Assembly (NCBI RefSeq): GCF_023566315.1
Contig: NZ_JAKNSU010000001.1
Reading direction: 5' to 3' (one strand)
Source: Edwardiiplasma whartonense
GTDB lineage: Bacteria; Bacillota_I; Bacilli_A; Mycoplasmatales; Mycoplasmataceae
Length of the DNA stretch: 64,000 nt
The stretch's first letter is position 1; each line of letters opens with the position of its first letter. The notes below the pieces were generated by a model. The model did no database searches. It was not told the origin of the DNA and saw nothing but the letters and a program-made list of their open reading frames with translations. This document shows, one piece after another, positions 30,696 to 39,612 of this stretch. The position numbers and the translations under genes were made by a program.

Positions 30696-32213
30696 CTATT
30701 TTATTACTACAGTTTCGCGGTGTTCACGAATCAAGGTTAAAGTAATGTTGCCTGGAATAGAAACTTCTTTTAATCTAGTAGAAATCTGGTCAATTAATTC
30801 CATCATGTGATAGTCATCAACTTTGACTGGATCAACAAGCACCCGTACTTGTCGACCCGATTGTAGCGCATAACTTTTGACCACTCCAGGAATATTGTTA
30901 CAAATTTCTTCAATTTCTGTAATTCGTTGCACAAAATCTTCTAATTGCTCATTTCGTGCTCCGGGACGAGTCGCACTAAGAGCATCAGCAATTGCAACAA
31001 TTGCAGCAGTCATACTTGTTTTGGCAACATCTTCATGATGAGCAGCAATCGTATTCACAACCACTTCATTCTCACCATACTTCCGAGCCACTTCAACTCC
31101 TAACTCAACGTGATTTCCTTCTTGTTCAAAATCAAGCGCTTTACCAATATCGTGCAACAATCCACTTCTGATTGCCACGCGTTCATCTAAGCCTAGTTCT
31201 GCAGCAATTGCCCCGCTGATTTTCGCCACTTCAATTGAGTGGAGTAAAACATTTTGACTATAACTAGTACGATACTTTAACTTTCCAACTAACTTCACTA
31301 GTTGTAAATCCATATCATAAATCCCTAACTCTTCAGTGACTTCACATCCAGTTTGATAAATTAATTCATCAAGTTTTTGAGTTTGGGCAATTAGTTCATT
31401 TTCAATTCGCACTGGTTGAATCCGACCATCACTGATAAGTTTTTCCAAGGTTTTGATTGCAATTTCGCGGCGAATTGGGTTAAAACTTGAAATCATGATT
31501 AAATCAGGAGTATCATCAATAATCACATCAACTCCCGCATACTGCTCAAAAGTTTTAATGTTCCGCCCGTCTTTACCAATAATTCGACCCTTCATTTGTT
31601 CGTCAGGAATCTTGATTGTACTTGTAGTACGAAGTTGCACAAAATCTGTTTTAAACTTTTCTAGAGCATTAATTAGAATATTAACACTCATCTCGTGCGC
31701 TTTCTTAGTTGTTTCTAATTCCTTTTGACGTAAATAACGACTAATTTCTTGACTCTTTTGTTCTTTAATTTCCTTAAATAGTTTTGCTTCAGCTTCACTT
31801 GCAGTTAAAGTTGCAATTGAGCTTAGATCAGTGATTAAGTTTGTTTTTTTACTCTCGAGCAAGCGAGTTTGCTCGTTTAATTCTAAAGTCTGTTCATTAA
31901 GTTTATTTTCTTTAGTCATTAACTCACTTTTTAATTTTTCTAAAGTTTTGCGTTGATAATCAAGAGTAGCTAGTTCTTGGTTTAAAAAACTTCGTAAATC
32001 ATCATTTTGTTGATTCAACAATTTTTCTTTTTCTTTCAGGGTTTTATACCCTTCCCCTAAAATTTTTTGTCGTTCTTTTTTGGCTGCTTTTTGAGCTAAA
32101 TCACGACTTTTTTGAGGTGATTTTTTCTTAAGCAAATACCAGATTATCTTTAATGCTACTAGTGTCAAAATAAAAAGAACTAAAAAGACTATAGCAATAA
32201 TTTTTCATGTCAT
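30696..32213 (-). CDS. rny: Ribonuclease Y
   Basis: Membrane-bound endoribonuclease that starts mRNA decay. The 505-residue protein has an N-terminal membrane helix (residues ~3-27; MTWKIIAIVFLVLFIL, Trp from TGA), a long coiled coil (to ~residue 210), a KH domain (GRIIGKDGRNIKTFE) and an HD domain (LLHSIEVAK, SGLLHDIGKALD, AAHHEDV). Start ATG 32213 is preceded by AAAGGAG. In Bacillus rny follows recA closely; here one lipoprotein gene lies between them. Confidence 0.96.
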
Positions 32214-32260
32214 AAAACTCCTTTAATAAAAAGGAAAGTGTTGATCGTTTAGACCATAAG

Positions 32261-32266
32261 ATTATA
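32261..32266 (-). promoter_or_regulatory. -10 element for rny
   Basis: Consensus TATAAT on the minus strand 48 bases before the rny start; the -35 is weak. Confidence 0.5.
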
Positions 32267-32400
32267 GCGGATTTTTAGAAATTTTATTAGGTTTAAAAAA
32301 TTAATTAATTCCTTGAATAATCAAGGTTTTTTAACTCAAAGAATTATTCAATTGTGATTTTAAGTTTTTTCATCAATTTCAATGAGTATCAGAGTAGTTT

Positions 32401-32445
32401 TTGATAATAAAAAACTACCTCACTATTATAAATAGTGAGGTAGTT
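32401..32445 (-). terminator. Strong terminator after the duplicated-repeat lipoprotein
   Basis: A perfect 15-bp stem (32413-32427 with 32431-32445; arm AACTACCTCACTATT), 3-base loop, followed on the minus strand by TTTTATTATC. It lies 92 bases past the lipoprotein stop. The rest of the 32214-32536 gap holds only the rny -10 and a small hairpin (CCTTGA/TCAAGG near 32310) of unclear role. Confidence 0.85.
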
Positions 32446-32536
32446 GTTCGTTTTTGACTTACAATTTTGAAACTAAATCGAAGAATAAAACTAACATCTC
32501 ACTCTGATTAGTGTTTAATAACTATTGTAACTGAAC

Positions 32537-33166
32537 CTATTCTTGTGATCCTGATAACGCTGAAATAATAATTTCTAATTCTCCAGTGTATTTAGTAGAA
32601 TCTGTTTTTGCGACAATAACTAATTTTCCAGCAGCTTCAGTTGTAGGAGCAACAAAATTTTCTTCACCTTCTTTAACTTGAACTTGATCTTCTAAGTCTT
32701 TGTTAGCAGCAATTGCTAAGAAAGCGTTAAGAGCAGTTGCAGCAGTCATTTCTTCTGAACCAGTAATTGTTTTATCCAATCCTTGCACAGAACCTAGGTC
32801 AATAGTATCAGCTTTGTAATCAATAGTAATTGTTAACTCTCCAGTGTATTTAGTAGAATCTGTTTTTGCGACAATAACTAATTTTCCAGCAGCTTCAGTT
32901 GTAGGAGCAACAAAATTTTCTTCACCTTCTTTAACTTGAACTTGATCTTCTAAGTCTTTGTTAGCAGCAATTGCTAAGAAAGCGTTAAGAGCAGTTGCAG
33001 CAGTCATTTCTTCTGAACCAGTAATTGTTTTAGCCAATCCTTGCACAGACCCTAATTCAATTGTCTCAGGAACCGGGTTTTTATTTCCATCTCCACAAGC
33101 AACCACAGTTGCAGTACCAGTAGCAGTTAACCCAACTGCTCCCAAAATTGTTAATAATTTTCTCAT
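32537..33166 (-). CDS. Lipoprotein with two near-identical tandem domains (module A)
   Basis: A 209-residue secreted lipoprotein. The signal MRKLLTILGAVGLTATG ends in VVAC, with Cys24 the predicted lipid-anchored residue. The mature part is two ~86-residue repeats, each opening LGSVQGL.KTITGSEEMT and closing KYTGEL.I.I. The protein copies differ by only a few residues and the DNA copies share 194 identical bases in a row, so the duplication is recent. The same module, diverged, occurs twice in the lipoprotein at 38473-39354. Own promoter (TTGACA) and strong terminator: a separate transcription unit. Likely surface-exposed; function unknown. Confidence 0.88.
   Translation of the reverse strand: MRKLLTILGAVGLTATGTATVVACGDGNKNPVPETIELGSVQGLAKTITGSEEMTAATALNAFLAIAANKDLEDQVQVKEGEENFVAPTTEAAGKLVIVAKTDSTKYTGELTITIDYKADTIDLGSVQGLDKTITGSEEMTAATALNAFLAIAANKDLEDQVQVKEGEENFVAPTTEAAGKLVIVAKTDSTKYTGELEIIISALSGSQE
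32581..33058. repeat. Tandem direct repeat, 258-bp period
   Basis: Copy 1 begins at 32581 and copy 2 at 32839. From each start, 194 bases are identical, then one mismatch (32775, T versus G), then 16 more identical bases. The period is 86 codons, so gain or loss of a unit keeps the lipoprotein frame. Confidence 0.93.
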
Positions 33167-33196
33167 TATATTTTCCTCCTATAACGATGTTTCTTA

Positions 33197-33224
33197 AATT
33201 TAATTTGGTAATCGTGTCTGTCAA
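33197..33224 (-). promoter_or_regulatory. Promoter of the module A lipoprotein gene
   Basis: Minus-strand -35 TTGACA (33219-33224), 16-base spacer, -10 TAAATT (33197-33202), about 31 bases before the ATG. TAGGAGG forms the ribosome binding site. Confidence 0.75.
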
Positions 33225-33358
33225 AAAATTCTTCCAGATATTCTCTAAAACAAACAAAATCACAAACTAACTTCATCTACTTTGATTAAACCATAAAAAT
33301 AAAGCAATAAAACTAACAAATTAAAATAATTGCTTCAAGTGATTTTCTTAACTTTCAT

Positions 33359-34438
33359 TTAATTGCTTACTTGGTTTAAAAGTTCGCTAATTTGCTGAAT
33401 AATCGAAGTTTTTTGCTCCAAATGACTATTTAATCATTCTTTCAAGTTTTCTTTACCCTGACCAATTTTTTCTTTTTGATAAGAATATCAAACCCCAGAT
33501 TTTTGAATAATTTCATATGTAGTGGCCAGATCAATTAATTCACTATCACCATCAATACCTTTATTATAGTTAATGGTGATGATTGCGGTTTTAAAAGGTG
33601 GGGCAACCTTGTTTTTTACAATCTTAATCTTAACTTTATTACCAATCGCTTCACCATTCTTTAATAAAATCTCACCTTTTCTTGTTTCAATTCGTAAAGA
33701 TGAATAAAATCGCAACGCTCTTCCTCCTGAAGTAACTTCAGGATTACCAAACACAACCCCAACCTTCTCACGAATTTGGTTGATAAAAATTACTGTGGTA
33801 TTGGTTTTAGCAATCGTCCCATTAACCTTGCGTAACGCTTTAGACATCATTCGTGCTTGTAAACCAATCGATTGGTCACCCATTTCCCCTTCAAATTCAC
33901 TTTTAGGTACCAAAGCAGCCACACTGTCTAAAACAATTAAATCAATTTGGTTGGATTTAACTAACATTTCTAAAATATCTAAAGCTTGTTCACCATATTC
34001 TGGTTGACTGACCAAAAGATTATCAATATCCACCCCAATCTTTTGCGCATAACGCGGATCAAGAGCGTGTTCAGCATCAATAAATGCTGCTATTCCGTTG
34101 CTTTTTTGACACTCGGCAATCGCATGCAATCCCAAGGTTGTTTTACCACTAGATTCGGGACCATAAATTTCAGTAATTCTTCTTTTAGGATATCCCCCAA
34201 TTCCAATAATGTTATTCAACAATAATGATCCTGAAGAAATTGCTTCATTATGATTTTTTAAATCACTTTCACCAAGTTTAATAATCGTGCCTTTGCCAAA
34301 AGTTTTTTCTAAATCTTTCAACAAAACTCTTAGTTTTTCATCATCTCAAATTGTGGCGGAATTATCAACTTCTTTTTTACTCATTTGACTTAGAACCTCA
34401 GTTTTTTCTACTTTGTTTTCGATTTTTAAATTTTCCAT
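33359..34438 (-). CDS. recA: Recombinase RecA
   Basis: Strand-exchange ATPase for recombinational repair. A full 359-residue RecA with a slightly long N-tail (MENLKIENKVEKTEVLSQ), Walker A GPESSGKTTL, VLDSVAALVPKSEFEG, loop L2 GNPEVTSGGRALRF and the C-terminal domain. TGA codons for Trp occur near both ends. Several spiroplasmas of the citri clade have truncated recA, so an intact copy argues for another clade. It follows cinA by 29 bases. A working RecA beside a repeat-rich lipoprotein locus is relevant to repeat-driven variation. Confidence 0.97.
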
Positions 34439-34467
34439 TTTTCTCTCCCCCGAAGAATAAGGAAAAA

Positions 34468-34959
34468 TTAGGTTAAAAGTTCTAAAATTTTATTCAATGC
34501 AAAGATGATTGCTGCGATTTTAAAGGTTTCACGATTAACATCAGGAGTATCAGGAAGTGAAAACGGGTAAACAAAAGTTTGATTATGATAATAAAAACCA
34601 ATAAAACTAAAAAACGGTGGTTGATTTTCACTCACATTTCGATCAGCATTACCACTAAAGCCAACACAAAGATCAACTTCTAATATTTTAGCTCCATGAA
34701 GGACCATTTCTTGAACACAGGCTGTAGAAATTGCTCCTTTTTTAGCAAGAATAACAGGATTAACTTGCAAAAGTTTGACTTTAACTTCATTAGTGTAAGA
34801 AACAATCGCTCCGTTAAAAACCTGACTTGATCCTGGAATATTAGTCAAAGCATTAGCAAAACCGCCTCCAGTAAATGATTCACAAGCACCAATCTTGATT
34901 CCTTGAGACGAACAAACTTCAATTACTTGTCTTGCTTTAACTTGAAGTTCTGCATTCAT
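34468..34959 (-). CDS. cinA: CinA C-terminal domain protein (PncC-type amidohydrolase)
   Basis: A 163-residue protein matching only the C-terminal CinA domain, which in other bacteria deamidates nicotinamide mononucleotide. Motifs GACESFTGGGFANALTNIPG, FNGAIVSYTNEVK and GFSGNADR fit the family. The N-terminal MoaB-like half of long CinA is absent. Start ATG 34959 is preferred. It is followed by recA, the classic cinA-recA order. Confidence 0.9.
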   Translation of the reverse strand: MNAELQVKARQVIEVCSSQGIKIGACESFTGGGFANALTNIPGSSQVFNGAIVSYTNEVKVKLLQVNPVILAKKGAISTACVQEMVLHGAKILEVDLCVGFSGNADRNVSENQPPFFSFIGFYYHNQTFVYPFSLPDTPDVNRETFKIAAIIFALNKILELLT

Positions 34960-35037
34960 CAAATCAATCCTTACCTTATTCTTACCTTTTTTAAACCTTT
35001 AATGAATTCAACGAATTAAAAACTTAAAAAAGATAAT

Positions 35038-35392
35038 GAGATTTACATAACCCACGTTCTGTTCTAATTGCTTAGCTTAACTATCTATCTATAACTAATG
35101 TTATCCACTTGTTGATTCGGCTTCTCTCTAAGTGATTCCTCTACCAAAATTTGAGTTTCTTACTTGTGGGGTTTACCGCGTTCCAGGTCAAAGGTTTCCC
35201 TTTTGCTCGTCTCTGTGGCACTTTCAAGACTAGATCATGGTAATAAATTACTTTAGATCATCATCTGCCATCTATTTTCATAGTCTAACTTTATGGTTTC
35301 AGTTAGCACAAACCCTACAACCAATCACAGGTTGTGTAAGCGTGGAGTTTCCTCTGTATTATTTTGCAAATACAGCAGTTAAGTTCAATCTC
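35038..35392 (-). ncRNA. rnpB: RNase P RNA (type B)
   Basis: A ~355-base RNA on the minus strand, the catalytic subunit that trims tRNA 5' ends. Conserved blocks are visible: GAGGAAACTCCACGCT near the 5' end, GTGCCACAGAGACGAG in the middle, GGTAAACCCCACAAG, and ACAGAACGTGGGTTATG near the 3' end. The ends GAGATT and AATCTC pair as helix P1, which sets the coordinates to within a few bases. The RNA lies between cinA and the five-module lipoprotein gene. Confidence 0.95.
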
Positions 35393-35481
35393 TTTTTAAT
35401 TTTATCTAATAATTAGAAGAAATTAAAGGAATTCAGAAAAGAGTTTTCTAAGAAAAGATCAGCAGCCATTTTATTTAAAAT

Positions 35482-37242
35482 TTAAGGCAGAATAAAGTTT
35501 TTAATTGTTAAAATTTTTGGGGTTTTGCCTGGTTTAGCGAAATTAAAACTAACATCAATTGGAGTATTAATTGGCTCTGGAGCACTGAAAATAAAGGTAA
35601 AATCAAAACTTGAATCATTGAAATCCAATGATGCTTTGATAGTAGGAAGAGTGGTTGATCAATGCTCAAAAAAATCCTGTTTTGACAACCCCAAACTTCG
35701 TGCTTCAAGTGCAGTTAGGGTAAGTTTTGCCATCGGTTCAGTATTTGATCTATCAATTGTCAATTCATCACCCTGGTGAATAACTTCTGAAGCAAGGTCT
35801 AAATAGAGGTCTTTGATTATTAATTGTTTTGAAGAATAACTAGGATAACCAAAGTCAAAAACAACCGTTGTTGGCTTGTTCATAACTTCTAGTAGGGTTA
35901 AAGTTAACCTCATACTGCCATCATCATTGAAGGATGATAACGATACTTCAGTCATCACTTGTGGACTGGTTTCAGAAAGATAAGTTGTCAAAAAATTAGA
36001 AGTGGGAGTAATTTTTAAACTCTTAGCTTCAGCAGCACTTAAAGTTAAAATAGCAGATTGTTTATCAGCAGAAATTTTCACATCAGTTGAAACCTTGTCA
36101 ATTATTATTTCACCATCATAATCAAGGTTCAAATCACCAACCAATAAACGAGCAAGCGGTTCATCATCTTTATTTACTTCAAAGACAAGATTACTTGGAA
36201 CGCTCATCTTTTGAGAACTAGTTAAAGTAATTTTTACACTACCATTTTCTTGTCAAAGAAGATCGGCAATAATCTCAGTTCCATTCTTTAAGGCAGTAGT
36301 CAATTGATGATCACGTGGTCAATTAATTCCTTGAGAAATAATCCCATTAGAATCAAATTGAGTTAATTTTAAACTCAAGGCTTCACTGAAAGTTAAATCA
36401 AAAGTTGCTGATTGGTGATCAGTCTTCAGGGTTGGATATTTTTGTAAAGTCACTGGATCAGTCCGAATAAAATTCAGATTTAAACCAGTAACTATCAAGG
36501 TCGATTTAGATTTTTGGGTTTTATCTAAAGTAAGCATAAGATTTTCAGAGTGACGCATTGCTTTATTTGTATTAAAGATTATTTCTACTTGACCAGTTCG
36601 TGTTTTAAGTTTTAAAGTAGCATTAATCAAGGTTTGGTTAACTCCTACTACTCACTCAAAATGATCGATTCAGTTATCACCATAACTCACTAAACCATTA
36701 TCATCAACTTGAAGTAATTTTAGACTTAATGCCTCGCTTCGAACTAAAGTTAAGGTTGCAAACTCATGATTGTCATCAATATTGGCTGCTTTAACTATTT
36801 CAACTTCAGGATAATAATCCAAATACAAATCTTGAATAGTTAAAGTTCGTTTGTTCTTAAAAGTAAAAACAACATCAACAGCACTTTGCATTGGGTTATC
36901 AGCAAAAATCATTACTGTAACCTCTCCATTGCTTTGATTCAAAACAAAAGTAGCACTAAGAACTATTGCGTTATTATTAACACTCAAACTATCAACTCAA
37001 TTATCATCATTTTTGACATAAACTTGCGAATCAAGGGATTGAATTAACTTTAAACTTAATGCTTCACTTTGAGTTATAGTTAAGGTTGCAGATTGATGAG
37101 TTGAACTTAAAGTTAAATCAACGTCGTTTTTAACAACATCAATCGTATCAACAACTTGTTTTATTGAACTTCCACAAGCAACCACACTAGTTGTGGTCAT
37201 GACTAATCCAATAGTAGTTAAAATCATTAAAAATTTCTTCAT
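35482..37242 (-). CDS. Lipoprotein with five divergent module B repeats
   Basis: A 586-residue lipoprotein: signal MKKFLMILTTIGLVMTTTS then VVAC, with Cys23. The mature part is about five ~100-residue modules. Each opens with a pattern like HQSATLTL..SEALSLKL, carries a short D.NG....G.NW-type segment and ends with a strand like LTIQDLYLDY. The copies differ widely, unlike the near-identical copies in the neighbour, so this is an old array. Four TGA codons read as Trp keep one frame; it is not a pseudogene. It starts 20 bases after the next lipoprotein gene, so the two share a transcript. Confidence 0.88.
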
Positions 37243-37262
37243 TTAATTTTTCCTTACAAAAT

Positions 37263-38324
37263 CTAATTGATATTAATCATTAGGATATAATCACCAAACA
37301 AAAAAACAATAACACTTCCAGCATTCATTGGTTGATTACTAGTTAATTTAATTGTTCCAGTTCCATCCGCATTCAAGTCAATCTGGGCTTGAACACTTGT
37401 ACCATTATCAAGAGTTGTAGTTAGTACACCATTAGTTGGGTAGGGATAGTTTTTGCCAAATTGGTAGTGACCACTATCACCCAGTTTCATTAGTCCTAAA
37501 GTAATTGTTTCAGAAGCGTTTAGTTTTAGTGTTGCTGATTGGTGATCAGAAGCCATAACAGCATCTTTAACAACATTGTAATCAATCATCAAAACACAAT
37601 CACCAATAGTCAAACCAACATTACTATTACCATTCATTGGTTGATCACTAGTTAATTTAATTGTTCCAGTTCCATCCGCACTCAAGTCAATCTGGGCTTG
37701 AACACTTGTACCATTATTAAGAGTTGTAGTTAGTACACCATTAGTTGGGTAGGGATAGTTTTTGCCAAATTGGTAGTGACCACTATCACCCAGTTTCATT
37801 AGTCCTAAAGTAATTGTTTCAGAAGCGTTTAGTTTTAGTGTTGCTGATTGGTGATCAGCTCCTAAAATTGCACTTTTTCTTATTATTTGTCGAGGAATAA
37901 AATCTAAATTTAAATTAGCAATGCTTAATTTAGCATTACCATCGCCAAAAACAAAAGTTACCTCTGGGACAGTTATTGCTTTATCAGCTTTTAAAACCAC
38001 CATAACAATTCCACTTTCAAGGTTAGGAGTAAAGGTTGCAATAATGTTTGTACCATTTACCACAACCGCCTGATCAGATGCAGGTAAATTAATTCCGTTA
38101 ACGTATTTGTTTTCACTTTCTTGAACTACTAATTCAAGTTTTAAAGCTTCGACCTGATTTAACTTCAAAGTTGCTGATTGGTGATCAGGAGCAAGAACTA
38201 AATCATCAGCAGTTTTATTAACAGTTTCTGCTTGGATTATTTTATTATTTCCGCAAGCAACTACACTAATTGCAGCAGTTGATGCTAACCCCACTGCTGC
38301 TAAAATCGATAAGAATTTTTTCAT
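37263..38324 (-). CDS. Lipoprotein with three module B repeats, two near-identical
   Basis: A 353-residue lipoprotein (MKKFLSILAAVGLASTAAIS, VVAC, Cys24). Module 1 is diverged; modules 2 and 3 are nearly the same (DHQSATLKLNASETITLGLM, then LGDSGHYQFGKNYPYP). The TGTIKLTS.QPMN part repeats too. DNA copies repeat at 309 bp (103 codons). There is no TGA in the frame. First gene of a two-lipoprotein unit. Function unknown; a surface role is likely from the signal peptide. Confidence 0.9.
   Translation of the reverse strand: MKKFLSILAAVGLASTAAISVVACGNNKIIQAETVNKTADDLVLAPDHQSATLKLNQVEALKLELVVQESENKYVNGINLPASDQAVVVNGTNIIATFTPNLESGIVMVVLKADKAITVPEVTFVFGDGNAKLSIANLNLDFIPRQIIRKSAILGADHQSATLKLNASETITLGLMKLGDSGHYQFGKNYPYPTNGVLTTTLNNGTSVQAQIDLSADGTGTIKLTSDQPMNGNSNVGLTIGDCVLMIDYNVVKDAVMASDHQSATLKLNASETITLGLMKLGDSGHYQFGKNYPYPTNGVLTTTLDNGTSVQAQIDLNADGTGTIKLTSNQPMNAGSVIVFLFGDYILMININ
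37322..37858. repeat. Tandem direct repeat, 309-bp period
   Basis: Copy 1 is 37322-37549 and copy 2 is 37631-37858, 228 bases each with only about three differences that I can see (for example GATTA versus GATCA). The ~81 bases between copies are not conserved. The 309-bp period keeps frame. Confidence 0.92.
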
Positions 38325-38374
38325 GGATTTATTTTTTCCTTTATAAAATAAGTTTTAAATTGATACTATCACTC

Positions 38375-38380
38375 ATTATA
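38375..38380 (-). promoter_or_regulatory. -10 element for the two-lipoprotein unit
   Basis: Consensus TATAAT on the minus strand about 50 bases before the ATG at 38324; no clear -35. Confidence 0.5.
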
Positions 38381-38404
38381 ACCATAATTAAATTAGTTAG
38401 AAAT

Positions 38405-38443
38405 TTTTTTTATAAGAAAAAAACCAGACAATTTGTCTGGTTT
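38405..38443 (-). terminator. Terminator after the A-A-B lipoprotein
   Basis: An 11-bp stem (AAACCAGACAA at 38421-38431, TTGTCTGGTTT at 38433-38443) followed by TTTTCTTATAAAAAAAATTT on the minus strand. It separates the lipoprotein gene at 38473 from the two-gene unit below. Confidence 0.82.
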
Positions 38444-38472
38444 AAAACTATTAACTTAACTTGTAAATAGTA

Positions 38473-39354
38473 CTAATCATTAGTTGGAGTGTCGATTGTT
38501 AGAAGTACTTGAACAGTTCCGTTTTCGAAGTTAGGAGTGAAAGTAGCAGTAATCGTTGATTCACCGATTTTGGTAGTCAAAGGACCATTAGGTAGTTTGT
38601 CACCAGCAACGTATTTGTCACCCTCTTTTTTAATGTAACCAAGTCTTAAAGAGTCTTCGGTGCTCAAAGTGATTACAGTAGTTTTGTGATCATCGTTGGT
38701 TGATAAAGACTTGACTTTTGTGCTGTTGTCACTCAATTTTTCAATAACCACAGTAATAGATCCAGTATATTTATGGTTACCTGCAATGGCTTCAAGAATA
38801 AATGAACCATCTGTTTCGGTTCCTGGAGCTTCAAAACTACCAGCTTTAACCTCAACTTCACCTTGCAATCCTTGATTACCTTCGACTGCTAAGAAAGTGT
38901 TAAGAACATTAGTTTCATTCATGTCTGAACTACCACTGATTGTTGTAGTCAATCCTGATACAGAACTTAATTCTGCTTTTACAAGCTGGCTAATTTTTAC
39001 ATTAAGACTTCCTGAGTATTTAGAATTCTCACTTTTAACTGTAATCTTTAATGAACCATCTGCAACATAACTTGGTACAGTAAGAACAAATTCAAAATCT
39101 GCTTCTCCCAAATTAACAAACGCCAAAGCTTCTTTAACACCAGAAATGTTTGAAAATGAAGCATAGGCATCATCCACTCCCATATCTGCAGTACCATTAA
39201 TCGTCAATTTGCTTTCAAGCGCTTTAATCATCGGCACTGAACTTAAATCTGTTTTGGTTACTTCAGAACTATCTTTGTTCCCACAAGCAACCACAGCACT
39301 TGCAGCAGTCGAAGTTAATCCTATCGCTGCTAAAACTGATAAAATTTTTCTCAT
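38473..39354 (-). CDS. Chimeric lipoprotein: two module A domains and one module B
   Basis: A 293-residue lipoprotein (MRKILSVLAAIGLTSTAASA, VVAC, Cys24). Residues ~35-120 and ~125-205 are diverged module A repeats: LSSVPMIKALESKLTINGTA, then LSSVSGLTTTISGSSDM and HKYTGSITVVIEKL. Residues ~210-293 are a module B (DDHKTTVITLSTEDSLRLGY, ITATFTPNFENGTVQVLL), close to the first module of the lipoprotein at 37263. It is the only protein here that joins both families. Own promoter with a ~110-base leader, own terminator. Confidence 0.88.
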   Translation of the reverse strand: MRKILSVLAAIGLTSTAASAVVACGNKDSSEVTKTDLSSVPMIKALESKLTINGTADMGVDDAYASFSNISGVKEALAFVNLGEADFEFVLTVPSYVADGSLKITVKSENSKYSGSLNVKISQLVKAELSSVSGLTTTISGSSDMNETNVLNTFLAVEGNQGLQGEVEVKAGSFEAPGTETDGSFILEAIAGNHKYTGSITVVIEKLSDNSTKVKSLSTNDDHKTTVITLSTEDSLRLGYIKKEGDKYVAGDKLPNGPLTTKIGESTITATFTPNFENGTVQVLLTIDTPTND

Positions 39355-39473
39355 TATTATTTATCCTTCTTTCCTATAGTCTTTTAAGAGACTCTATTAG
39401 AGTGGTCGCCAAAAAAGAATGTTTGCCTCCAAAGATAAATCGGATGCTCTTTTGACAAACTCACACCACAGTA

Positions 39474-39502
39474 TTTATATATCTATATCCATAAGGTGTC
39501 AA
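39474..39502 (-). promoter_or_regulatory. Strong promoter of the chimeric lipoprotein
   Basis: Minus-strand -35 TTGACA (39497-39502), 17-base spacer, -10 TATAAA (39474-39479). The predicted leader is about 110 bases and contains two mutually overlapping small hairpins (ACTCT.AGAGT and AGTCT.AGACT, 39381-39405). Confidence 0.85.
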
Positions 39503-39570
39503 TCTTTTAAGAAGAAATTATCGCTTTCTTAAAATGTCATTTTTACCCCTGAATCATGACTTGATTTTTG

Positions 39571-39612
39571 CCATAATAAAACCCCAGTCAGGGTTAATAA
39601 CTGGGGTTTTGG
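39571..39612. terminator. Bidirectional-looking terminator hairpin
   Basis: An 11-bp perfect stem (AAAACCCCAGT at 39578-39588, ACTGGGGTTTT at 39600-39610) with an 11-base loop. On the minus strand TTTTATTATGG follows. No gene is visible upstream within 900 bases, so the transcript it ends is unknown. Confidence 0.7.

Noticed and set aside
32300..32330. Plus-strand terminator CCTTGA-ATAA-TCAAGG followed by six T
   Set aside because: No plus-strand gene precedes it within many kilobases; it is probably a chance hairpin in AT-rich DNA.
32581..33058. Tandem repeats considered as a CRISPR array
   Set aside because: Only two long coding units exist, without short regular repeats and unique spacers, and no cas genes are present. 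I see no CRISPR array anywhere in the window.
35101..35110. DnaA box-like TTATCCACTT as an origin signal
   Set aside because: It lies inside the RNase P RNA gene and there is no cluster of DnaA boxes, dnaA or dnaN nearby.
35482..37242. Five short open stretches in the lipoprotein gene could be read as a broken gene
   Set aside because: All lie in one frame and are separated only by TGA codons, which encode Trp here. The product has a signal peptide and regular modules.
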